Assembly: GCA_002633025.1 (NCBI GenBank)
Contig: NMRB01000978.1
Location: 61,029 to 125,028, forward strand
Source of the DNA: Notospermus geniculatus
Lineage: Eukaryota > Nemertea > Pilidiophora > Heteronemertea > Lineidae
Length of the DNA: 64,000 bases
Direction: 5' to 3'
Every line of letters begins with the position of its first letter. Positions within the stretch are counted from its first letter, which is position 1. The notes under the pieces are model-generated. The model ran no database searches and was not told the DNA's origin. It worked only from the letters and a program-made list of their open reading frames with translations. The position numbers and the translations under genes are program-made. Positions 55,871 to 64,000 of this stretch are shown piece after piece.

Positions 55871-56325
55871 TCAATGCCTCTGTTACTCAGGATGGACGAA
55901 CCGCCCTTGGACCCCGCCCCCTCGTATACACTAGGCCTCGTGTGCACGTGGTTTCGTTCCGTATTTGAACTTCGCGGGAAAACCCATGGGCGTGGCGGGG
56001 AAGCCCAGAACTTCTTTTGGGTTTCCCAGAAATAAATCGCCGTGCGCAGTAATGTTTAACTTTGAATAAGTAGGAATAAAAATCCCAAATTCATAATATG
56101 CGTGGGCATCATAAATATACTTATTATTTTTTCTCCAATAAAACGCAATCAAACCTGCTTTTTGTGTTTAGTACGTTAAGCCATTTAGAACTATATTATA
56201 GCAGTGGCAGGTTACACCGGTGACGCGGGCTATTTACAAAACAACTCCACGAGGTCACCCAGGCCAGATTACCCGTTATTTCATCCCATTCAACTGCTGC
56301 ATACACGTCCGATACTCAAGTGAAA

Positions 56326-59300
56326 ATGCAAAATTTACCAAGAGTAATTACATTTGGCCTTCGGCATTCATTTGGCGGCAGAAAACCCCAAATCAGCTGT
56401 TTCAATCGCTTGAAATCATGTCTTCAAATCAGCTACAGAAGAAGAGGCTCTGCTCAGTTGCCAATGTCCATCGCTCATGTACAGTGTGAGAGGGGAATGT
56501 GTGGGTGTACTGGTGGAACAGTCAATGGTGAAAGGGAACAGAACCTTACGCCTAATCAGTTCGACAGACAAGAACTCTCTGTGGACCCCTTTGGCTCCCT
56601 GAAATTGACATCGCCCTTTAATATCAAAATCACATCTGCAAATGCACAGGAATATCCAGAAATGGACCAGTTGATCTGTTACTCAGAGGCTCCAGGGTTA
56701 GTGGCCAAAATTGACAAGAGAGGAACTGATATTTTGGCACATGTTGATGAGAAATTTGTTGCTAAGGATCTGACCAGGACAGATGCTGCTGTTGCATTTG
56801 AAGTGCCAATTAAATTTGGTAAGAACTGATTCATTTCGACTTAATACCGGTACCATATCTGCCAATGCCAATTGGTTGTCTGTGAATGGAAGATGTTCCA
56901 TAATAGCTACCTCACTGACCAAAGCCTTTGGATGCTAATACCCAGGTTTAATTAAATGCAGCACAGTGTAAGAGTCAAAATTAGATCATTTACATTTTCC
57001 TTCTAGGTTTGGACATATCTGCCCAAGAAAATGCTGATATAAACGTCTCTAGAGTTGAAAGTGATGCACTGAAGATCTCAAGTGATGGTGGTTTGTGTCA
57101 GCTCATCAGTGTAAAGGTATGTAACTACCGTACATGTATATTAGACGAGGTGTAGTGGACCTCTGGCTTGCACTTAAAAGCCCCCCTGCATCGGGCAGAT
57201 GGTACAAGGAGTGACCGTGTTTCCAGAAGTGTTGTGAAAAGGCTGGAGAATTCTACAAGGAGTGACTGTGTTTCCAGAAGTGTTGTAAAAAAGGCCGGAG
57301 AATTCTGTATCGGGTGTGGTTTTCTAAGGATACCCCTAGTTGTGACCTGGTGATATCTTACTGGAGATTGAGGCACTTCATTGCTCTTTCCTTATGCCCT
57401 TTTTAGTGTGGCAGCCTCGATATGACAAAGAAGGAAGGAGTGGTCAGGTCGTCTAACCTCCTGCAAGGAAATATACATTTGAATCTTTTGAAAGGGGTGA
57501 GTAGTCGAGTAACAGGTCCAAAATCAAGTTTCTTAGCTGCTGGCGAAAAGCGTGAGAAGCAACAGGCGCATATCCAGGATTTTTGGCAGAGGGGGTCAGG
57601 GCTGCTGAAGGCGGTCGTTGCAGGCGGGTAGGTACCTGCGCCGATGAGGGTCTAGGGGCCTCTGCCAGAAAATTTTGAAATCAAGAAGGCCGTAGATGTG
57701 ATTTCCGAGCATCTCAGTATCAAGACAGAACCTTTTTTTAACGTTTTTTGCTTATTGCAAATTATTGAAAAAAACAATTGGTGGTGGCGAGAAGGGGGTC
57801 ATGACCCCCCAGATCCCCCTCTGGATCCGTGCCTGAGCAGCCCCTGTCTAGCATGCAGCGTTATCATTCAAATGAATCACCCTATTTTGAATTGGAGGCA
57901 GTAATTGATACCACATGTTTGAAGTACCATATCATACATATTAACAAGTGGAGAAGAGATGGAGAAGACAATAGTATCCTCGACCAGCAATGTTCATGTT
58001 CTTGTTGTTATTTCCCAGGATATAACAATGGACAAAGTTCAAGGTCAAAATGTGAAGATCCTAAACCAAAATGGGGATGTGACAATCCAATCGCTCTATG
58101 CAGACACATCAAACTTCTCCATAGTTGAAGGAAATTTGGGTGTCAAGAACTGTCATGGGAAATCTAGAATAACCATAGAGCAGGGGAATCTCACAATTGG
58201 TAAGTATACCGGTAGGGTATAGAACAGTCCCCTTCCTGCGATGCGGCTTAGAATTCGCATCACTGAAAATTTATTTTAGAACCCAGGAAAATTTTCTGTA
58301 TGGTATTCACAATTCTGTGTGTGGTAAAATTTCAGATTCTTTAGATGGGGATCTGAGTGCAAGGGTCAGCGGTGGAAATATCGAAGTTCATGTGATGAGG
58401 CATCAGAATATTGAGCTAGAGGCAAGAACAGGTAGGGCTAGTCTTTCAATTTTGAAGAAAATCGGAGTCCAAAGATTTTTAAATCTTTTAAAAAAGGTGG
58501 AACTTGCTGTTTGGTGGAAAGGCCGCCACCATTTGGATTTGAATAATTGAATCTCCTTCCACTGCATTGAGTTGTGCCATTCGGGAAGGAGAATTCTTCA
58601 GCAAAACGTTCATATGTGTCCAGTGACCCTCCACAGTAAAACCAGTCGCATGTCACTCTTAGCTTGGTAGGTTGAGACCAAATGTTTGTCAGTTTCAATA
58701 TTGTCTGCCTGTTATGAAATCTGAAATGATCTATTTCTTCCATTCTCTTCTGGTGTCATCTTAGTTCGTTGCAGCTCACCTTCTGAACGACATGCGACTG
58801 GTTTTGCTGTGGAGGGTCACATATGCGACCCATTCTGCCAAAAAGAGTCACATGTCGCTCAAAAGGTGAGCCTAAACTAATCGAGGTGACACCAGGAGAG
58901 AAAGGAAGAAATATTCTTTCAGATTTCATAATAGGCAGACAATATTGAAACTGACAAACATTTGGTCTCAACCTGCCAAGGTAAGAGCGACATGGGTCTC
59001 GTTTTGCCAGAGTGGGTCACATATTGCCGTTGCGATCTCTAGAAAAAGCAGGTACCGGTAATGCCGTGGGGGGCATTTTACATGTCTACCTGTGAACTGC
59101 GTTAATAGGTCATTATGTAAGAATCCTATGAATAGGATTGTCACATTACCGTAGTTGAAATGTGTCGGACAGGATGGGTGTAAAATGGATATGTCCCCCT
59201 GGCTTGGTGATGACTTGATCTTGACATTTTGCCCTTCCTGAGCTAGAAAGCAGTTAGTTAACGCATAAAGATAAAATAAATTCACAGCGAAATCAAGTTT

Positions 59301-60091
59301 CACTTCTGAACAATGCAGCAATGAATGGCAGGCGTTTTTAGATGTCTTCTGACATTCCAGAATTTTCCATTTTTGTTAGGTAAAATATCACTGACCTTAG
59401 ACACTGATGTTGCAAGTTCATTTGAAATATCTGCTGAAGAAATTTCAATTAGTGAAAATGTTGGGATGCAGAAGGAGAAGACAACCAATGATGGACAGCT
59501 GACAGGTGTGTAAGAGGGAATTCTGTATATAACCAGATGCGGTAGCCATCTAAGTACTGGGTTTATGGCCTTAGTCTATTCCCGATGTTTTCAAATGAAG
59601 TACATGTAACTGATTCTAATAGACGATATCACTCCAAAAGAGCGCAGCACCTGACGGTAACTACAGCGTCACGATGTCCCGTACTGCATTCCATGACATG
59701 ACTTGAGACGACGTCAGGTTTTTCGAGTGACGTCACGGCGTTCAGAATGGGGCACCGCCGCACGGGATGCCGTGACGCTGAAGGCCTAGCTAGCTACCGT
59801 CAGGTGCTGCACTCTATTGGAGTGATAGAGTCTATTGAAGTTGTAGATAAGCTCTACATTTCAGAGTACTTGGAACCATTGAGGTGCCAAGGCATTAAGG
59901 ATCTACAAGACTTTGCCAGTAGTACACATACTCGAGACACAATTACTGGCAAATTCGTTGAATCTAGACTTCACACAGTCTTTTTTTCGACAGGTTTTGT
60001 TCACAAGCCCTCAGAAAAGATGATCAAGCTGAAGGCACCAATTGTTGACATCAGCACTCAAGACTGGCTTTCAGCTTTGAAATTAAGATGA
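56326..60091 (+). CDS. FAM185A: FAM185A, complete seven-exon gene
   Basis: Exons 56326-56818, 57007-57116, 57407-57496, 58019-58199, 58336-58431, 59380-59505 and 59994-60091; all borders are GT-AG and phases join to give 397 residues (human about 392). FAM185A is a little-studied protein of repeated short beta strands resembling adhesin-like (DUF4097-type) folds; function unknown. Seen: an Arg/Lys-rich, acid-poor N-terminus (MQNLPRVITFGLRHSFGG...) compatible with a mitochondrial presequence, LSVDPFGSLKLTSPFNIKI, then repeats such as GDVTIQSLYADTSNFSI and GNLGVKNCHGKSRITI, and a C-terminal KLKAPIVDISTQDWLSALKL that parallels the end of the human protein. The ATG is the first in frame. The start lies about 85 bp right of the segmental duplication edge. 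A possible poly(A) signal AATAAA is at 60567-60572, which would overlap the 3' part of UXT. Confidence 0.88.
57566..57835. mobile_element. hAT-like MITE in FAM185A intron 3
   Basis: Left end CAGGCGCATATCCAGGATTT, right end CTGGATCCGTGCCTG. It includes the AAAATTTTGAAATCAAGAAG box shared with the 22.8-kb and 25.5-kb members. AGCAA/AGCAG lies outside the ends, a possible 5-bp duplication with one mismatch. Confidence 0.75.
58623..58820. mobile_element. GTGACCC-family MITE in FAM185A intron 5, first of a pair
   Basis: It runs from GTGACCCTCCACAGTAAAAC to TTTTGCTGTGGAGGGTCAC and is nearly the same as 29320-29516. Confidence 0.8.
58824..59020. mobile_element. GTGACCC-family MITE, second of a pair, opposite orientation
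   Basis: Read on the minus strand it begins GTGACCCACTCTGGCAAAAC and shares GTTGAGACCAAATGTTTGTC with its neighbour three bases away. The two therefore form a head-to-head or tail-to-tail pair and a potential hairpin of about 400 bp in the intron. Confidence 0.8.
59615..59835. mobile_element. Inverted-repeat element in FAM185A intron 6
   Basis: ATATCACTCCAAAAGAGCGC/AGCACCTGACGGTA and, at the right, TACCGTCAGGTGCTGCACTC followed by TATTGGAGTGATA are inverted. GTGACGTCACGG-like central sequence lies between. The open frame continuing from it (59747 on) is not needed for FAM185A. Confidence 0.65.
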
Positions 60092-60653
60092 ACGGAGGAG
60101 TCATGGAAGAAGTGAAGAAAACTGCAACAACGAATGCCAGATGTTGCAATGTTCCATTGCCACTGTGACTAACTGGAGCACCAGCTGCGGAAGGCTCGTA
60201 TCCTGTCAAGGTGATACCGAACTGTTCTCAGGCCGTTTTCATCCATAGAACCAATCCAAGAATGGATGTCAGCGTTGGTGGAAAATGACACTACCCTGCA
60301 ATAGTCCTTAATCTTAACTACATGTAGTTACCGGTACAATCAATTAACTGAAGTCAAAGAATTTCTAAACATTTACATAAACATTTATTAAAAAACACTG
60401 AACTATGAAACAAGAGAATCCAGTAAAGCTTCACTTGAATTGAGTAGTTTTCTGAAGTTTACCAGAAGTAAGCCGTATCTTGAACTTTAGGCAGTCTCAT
60501 GTCACTTTCTCATGTACGGTAAGGAACAGTATTGTTCATGCTGGTGCAGTGCTGCGACCTATTGACAATAAAGTCCCTCATTTTGATGTCCAAACTGCTG
60601 TGGCTCAACGGTTCCGATCACATTTTGCAATGATAAGCACTGCAAGAATTTTT

Positions 60654-62730
60654 TCAAAAGATATCCCTTGGCGGTGGTCTGAGGTCCTCCCTGCTGATGT
60701 TCTGAAGCTCTCGTAGACCCTGAAATGAAAATTGATGGATAGGAAGAGGCAATACATATGAAAACAACGTGAATATAAAAGACATAGGCCCGGTTGCACC
60801 AGCTATGCTCAAAGTTAAGTTTGAGGTTGACCTCAACTAAGTAATATGATTTGCCATTACAATTTGAGGTTGAGAATGACTTTGAGGTTAGCTTGAGCAC
60901 AAAGTCGACCTTAACCCTTTCGTTACTGGCATGTATGGTCACCAGATTACAGAGGCCCAAATTTTCAAAACTGTTTTATCCGTAAACTGTTTTAACAAAA
61001 ATCAGTTCTAACTTAAATCTTCCATTATACAGGACCCGGTGACCGGGTCGCACGGAAATTTCGTGGGGGTTTGGATGACCCAGTGACCGGGTCCCACGTA
61101 CATAAAAAAGGGTTAAGTATGACTGGTGCATTCGGGCCATAGGGTCATATTGTAGAAGTTTCCTTAACTCTAAGGTTTACCTTTAGCTATTGTTTGCAGG
61201 GCAGAATACAAAAGCGTGGAACTTAGAGTCAAGGAGGCTTTTAGAATACGGGCCATGGACTTTCAGAATGGTGCAGTGAAACATTGGCAGCTGTCACCCA
61301 TACGTTCCTGGTTCAATCTCTGTTTGGACCCTCTGTATGAGGGCAACAAATGTCTTACCTCAAGAACAAGCTTGATGTTGGCCTTCACCTTGGCTGCATC
61401 CTCCGTCAGTTTCACCCCAATACCTTTCAGGAATGTTGTTTTCTTCTCAATGAAGTTCAGTGCTTCATCCAATGTCATTTGCACGAAAAAACCATATCCA
61501 ACACAAACATTGATCATTGATGTGTCTGGGCTGAAGTCAATGAAATAAATATCAAGATCATGTAGAAATATTACATTTCAGGCAGATTATAATCAACGCT
61601 GGACTCGGGGATAAAAGCTTATTACATGTACATCAATAAGACTTAGAAAGTTAATTTTAACTTACACTTTTGCTTGGACATAGAAATTACATCCTAGGTC
61701 AACTTTGGTCTTCAGTGGACCACCTTTCAGATCTGCTTCCTGTGAAAAAGATGATGGGCCGTATTTTAGAATGTTCCTTAACATTAAGGTCCACCGTAAA
61801 TGTATTGTTCTCGATGGTTTTACAATAGACTTAAGGTCGATCTTAATGTTAAGGAACGTTCTAAAATACGACCCATAAAGAATACACCTTCAAACAGTAC
61901 TTTTAATCCTGCAAGAGGCATGAAATACAAGATCTGCATGTTGGCCCAAAAAATAATGTCGTCCCCAAAAACACAATTAAATGTTACCAGTACCGTACCT
62001 GAATTTGGCCAATGACAGTTTTAAGTTGAAGGTAATCTGCAATTTTCTGATACGTAGAATCTCGTTCATCTAGGATTTTTCTGGAAAATGAATAAGACAT
62101 GTTCTGGACCTATTTTTAGTTCACTCTTGTGTGGACTTTTCTTGTTCTTTGCGTTCGGGGCCGGATACAACCCAAGCAAGCATAGGGCCTATCCGCCACA
62201 GGTCAACAAGGCCTAAATCAATGAACAGCAGCCTATCAAAATGTTAACTCCAGACTCGGGGCTGGCTGTCACATCATAGGCCTAATGCTGGCTGTCACAT
62301 CATAATGATAATGTGACAACCAGCCCAGGCCCGAGTCTGGACTTAGGCCGAGGCCTAATGTTCTGACTTTCACATCATTCACAGGTTCTTGTGGTTTTAG
62401 TGGGGACCATAGGTCCTTACACACTTTACTGACAATGAAAACTACATGTACATTGTCAGTCAAGTGTGTAAGGACCTAGCTATATATACTAGGCCCTATG
62501 GTCCCCAGCACTTCACCATGTTCACTAAAACCACAAGAACCTGTGTGTGCACCATTGATTGACATTTTAAACCCTGTTTAAACCCTGTTTACAAGAAAAA
62601 TACAGAGTGACAGTTCATCTAAAAGCATGTCAGGGTTTTCTTACTTCAAATCATTTCGTAATACATCATTAAGAAAGTGTTCGTATTGAACTATCTTAGG
62701 ATTTATATCGAAATCCTGAAATTGGCTCAT
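60654..62730 (-). CDS. UXT: UXT, prefoldin-like chaperone subunit, complete five-exon gene
   Basis: On the minus strand the coding exons are 62730-62645, 62080-61999, 61739-61666, 61530-61359 and 60719-60654, all with GT-AG borders and joining phases, giving 159 residues (human 157-169). UXT is an alpha-type prefoldin-like protein of the URI/R2TP complex and a transcription cofactor. Seen: N-terminal helix with YEHFLNDVLRNDLKKILDER, the conserved VDLGCNFYVQAKVPDTSMI hairpin region and VCVGYGFFVQMTLDEALNFI, then a C-terminal helix ending GLRELQNISREDLRPPPRDIF. The first and last helices would form the prefoldin coiled coil. The ATG at 62728-62730 is preceded by an out-of-frame ATG seven bases upstream. 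An AATAAA (minus) sits at 60384-60389. The gene converges on FAM185A. Confidence 0.92.
60787..61140. mobile_element. Element with GGCCCGGTTGCACCA ends in UXT intron 4
   Basis: The left end GGCCCGGTTGCACCA and right end TGGTGCATTCGGGCC are inverted, with TGAGGTTGACCTCAA-type palindromic interior and an ACCCGGTGACCGGGTC/GACCCAGTGACCGGGTCC pair further right. The stretch from about 60910 to 61115 looks like a second insertion inside it. Confidence 0.6.
61141..61255. mobile_element. MITE in UXT intron 4
   Basis: A relative of 38936-39053: TAGAAGTTTCCTTAACTCTA and, inverted, TTAGAGTCAAGGAGGCTTTT, with TGTTTGCAGGGCAGAATACA inside. It abuts the element ending at 61140. Confidence 0.7.
61757..61877. 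mobile_element. MITE in UXT intron 2
   Basis: Ends GGGCCGTATTTTAGAATGTT and its inverse (AACGTTCTAAAATACGACCC), interior CCTTAACATTAAGG and its inverse. It lies 17 bp from the exon 3 acceptor. Confidence 0.85.
62238..62550. repeat. Two nested inverted repeats in UXT intron 1
   Basis: The outer pair is AGGTTCTTGTGGTTTTAGTG and CACTAAAACCACAAGAACCT (about 62383-62402 and 62523-62543), with GGACCATAGGTCCTTACACA and its inverse inside. A separate pair, CCAGACTCGGG...GGCTGG and CCAGCCC...CCCGAGTCTGG, lies at 62250-62341. These are probably MITEs. Confidence 0.7.
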
Positions 62731-63064
62731 CCTTCATGTCCTTTTAATTAGTTACACTAGTTCCAATCTTTGCCGCCGCACTCGCGGCGGCGCTCATTGG
62801 GATGCCGTCAGCTGCTGCCATCTATCGCCTAGACCACAGAGTAGTCTCTACATCTGACGATTTAAGAGACTACTGTCGCCCTCTTGATTCTGGCTGTGAT
62901 TCGTCGGAATACGTCCAATCAGCCGTACGGACTAACGCACGACAGACCACCACTAAATGACCCCAACCACAGCATAAGCCCTGCTGGGCCTTGCGGCCAA
63001 GCGGGCTAAAAATGTCTTTCAGAGGAGAATCTTGGATTTTGTTCGCCGACAGACACCGCGTTAC
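62731..63064 (-). promoter_or_regulatory. Probable UXT promoter and compact intergenic region
   Basis: This 330-bp interval lies between the UXT start codon and the stop codon of the next minus-strand gene. It is the most CpG-rich short stretch nearby and contains a strong hairpin (GCCGCCGC-ACTC-GCGGCGGC, about 62773-62792) and, on the minus strand, an AGATGGCAGC motif resembling a YY1 site. No TATA box is obvious. The two genes are in the same orientation and very close, so the upstream gene must end within this interval. Confidence 0.5.
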
Positions 63065-63813
63065 TTACTTATGTTTTTGTTCCCATGTAGACAGACCTAG
63101 AAACTGTTCATGAAAAGCAGCGCACATTGTATTATTTTCCAGCCCCCTGAAAATAAGTAAGACAACAATTCAAGCTAAAGTTCAATGCGTGAAGAAGGAA
63201 CTAGGATACTTGGAAAAAGATGAACTCTTACATACCGCAACATGGTGAAGACGTTATCTTCGAAGTCCCAGGTGAAACGAACATGATGGTGGTCGAAGTA
63301 ACGACGGTAATTCTCCTGGAAAAAGATGCAGTTTGGTAGTAGGTACAGTAGAACCTCCCTTAACGGACACCTCTGCTGGGAGGATACCTCTCTAATAAGG
63401 ACAGCAGAGTTCGGTTCCTGATTGGCCACGTCTGTTCATTTTGGCCCTTGTATTGAGGACACCTCTCAATTAAGGACACTCCGGGCATGTTCAATAGAGA
63501 GGTTCCCTTGTTTAGACAGTTGTGTTCATCTCTGGTCCAACCGCAGAGTATCAACGGTCATGCTTTAAAAGTGAAGGGTGTTCATGCATGTTTTAGCTGT
63601 CCCGCCAGCTTCACCAAAAGAAAAGCCATGCAAAATTGCACCTTCACATATTCTCTGAAAAACTGACCACTGCAACCCTGAAATGCAATTAGTATAAGCC
63701 GCATCCAATTTATGTAACCCGTTCATTTTGTGCAACAACACCTTTACCTTCGCCTCAGCTATTCTAGGACTACTCTTGTCAAACATAAAGTTTCGGTACC
63801 TAAGCTGTAATTT
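63065..63813 (-). CDS. Unrecognised spliced gene, last three exons
   Basis: Minus-strand exons 63813-63748 (22 codons), 63315-63236 and 63146-63065 join by phase with good GT-AG borders and end at a TAA (63065-63067). The peptide begins KLQLRYRNFMFDKSSPRIAE, continues NYRRYFDHHHVRFTWDFEDN and ends FLGLSTWEQKHK. It is soluble in character, aromatic and charged, with no membrane segment or cysteine motif. The consistent phases make a real gene likely. I do not recognise the family. Earlier exons would lie beyond the right edge or in the last 190 bases. Confidence 0.6.
63350..63545. repeat. Interspersed repeat with GGACACCTCT boxes
   Basis: Several degenerate copies of a CCTCTCTAATTAAGGACA-type motif occur in both orientations (for example GTAGAACCTCCCTTAACGGA at the left and CAATAGAGAGGTTCCCTTG at the right). 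It sits in an intron of the unidentified gene. Confidence 0.6.
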
Positions 63814-63967
63814 CTGCAACATGAGGCATTCATGGTCAGAAAATGCAAAGAGCCATATTTCTACAATACAAGTCAATCCTAGTGTAAAACAAAGATTTTT
63901 TCAGTCGCATCAAAGTCACTGATCTGAATTATCCTCAAAGCCAACAGGCCATGGTCTCTGAGCTCAG

Positions 63968-64000
63968 CCACAGTGTTTCCGCCAGAGGGGGGGGGGGGGA
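63968..64000. mobile_element. Edge of an element cut by the window end
   Basis: AGTGTTTCCGCCAGAGGG followed by a G run matches the right-hand part of the element at 28106-28264. The rest is outside the window. Confidence 0.45.

Larger units (their letters stand above)
43803..56240. repeat. Tandem segmental duplication, copy 2
   Basis: About 12.4 kb in the same orientation as copy 1 (31244-42478). A 1.3-kb unrelated spacer (42479-43802) separates the copies. Copy 2 is longer mainly because of a 1.4-kb insertion in MCM10 intron 8, a 0.49-kb insertion in intron 4 and longer minisatellites. Confidence 0.92.

Noticed and set aside
1-64000. Bacterial or phage features such as operons and Shine-Dalgarno sites
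   Set aside because: Spliced genes with animal homology and dense MITEs show that the window is eukaryotic.

Overview
This is a eukaryotic genomic window from an invertebrate animal, most likely a marine invertebrate deuterostome (amphioxus, hemichordate or echinoderm). The reasons are short introns with clean GT-AG borders, animal-type genes (MCM10, a PRSS23-like protease, FAM185A, UXT, a RASSF-type C1 exon), very dense small inverted-repeat transposons, and many short palindromes of the TAGGCCTA, TACATGTA and TACCGGTA kind. The species cannot be fixed from the sequence alone. Single N positions at 369, 9012, 14919 and 19538 look like assembly joins.

Layout. 1-10.3 kb is a transposon graveyard: a broken zinc-finger exon cut by a TTAA-flanked MITE, three neighbouring Harbinger-derived elements, a tRNA-derived SINE and several large inverted-repeat elements. 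10.5-14.9 kb holds a multi-exon Kolobok-like transposase gene (+) with a tandemly duplicated acidic exon. 15-26 kb is repeat-rich with no convincing host gene; it includes a hAT-like MITE family, a 21-bp minisatellite and a 530-bp element with perfect 110-bp terminal repeats and an 8-bp target duplication. 26.5-27.1 kb carries a C1-domain exon (-), probably the 5' part of a RASSF1/5-like gene.

31.0-56.2 kb is dominated by a tandem segmental duplication. Copy 1 (31244-42478) and copy 2 (43803-56240) each contain MCM10 exons 2-19 (+) and a convergent intronless PRSS23-like protease (-). Only copy 1 keeps MCM10 exon 1. The 5' edge of copy 2 lies a few bases from a MITE, and the two copies differ by at least five insertions or deletions tied to mobile elements. 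The 3' edge of copy 2 lies about 85 bp before the start codon of FAM185A.

56.3-60.1 kb is a complete 7-exon FAM185A gene (+), which converges on a complete 5-exon UXT gene (-, 60654-62730). Upstream of UXT, 63065-63813 holds the last three exons of an unrecognised spliced gene on the minus strand, running off the right edge.

Working together: MCM10 is a replication initiation factor, UXT a prefoldin-like chaperone subunit, FAM185A an uncharacterised (possibly mitochondrial) beta-repeat protein and the protease a secreted S1 enzyme. They are neighbours, not a pathway. Exon borders were read by eye from splice consensus, reading-frame phase and family recall; no alignment or transcript was available.
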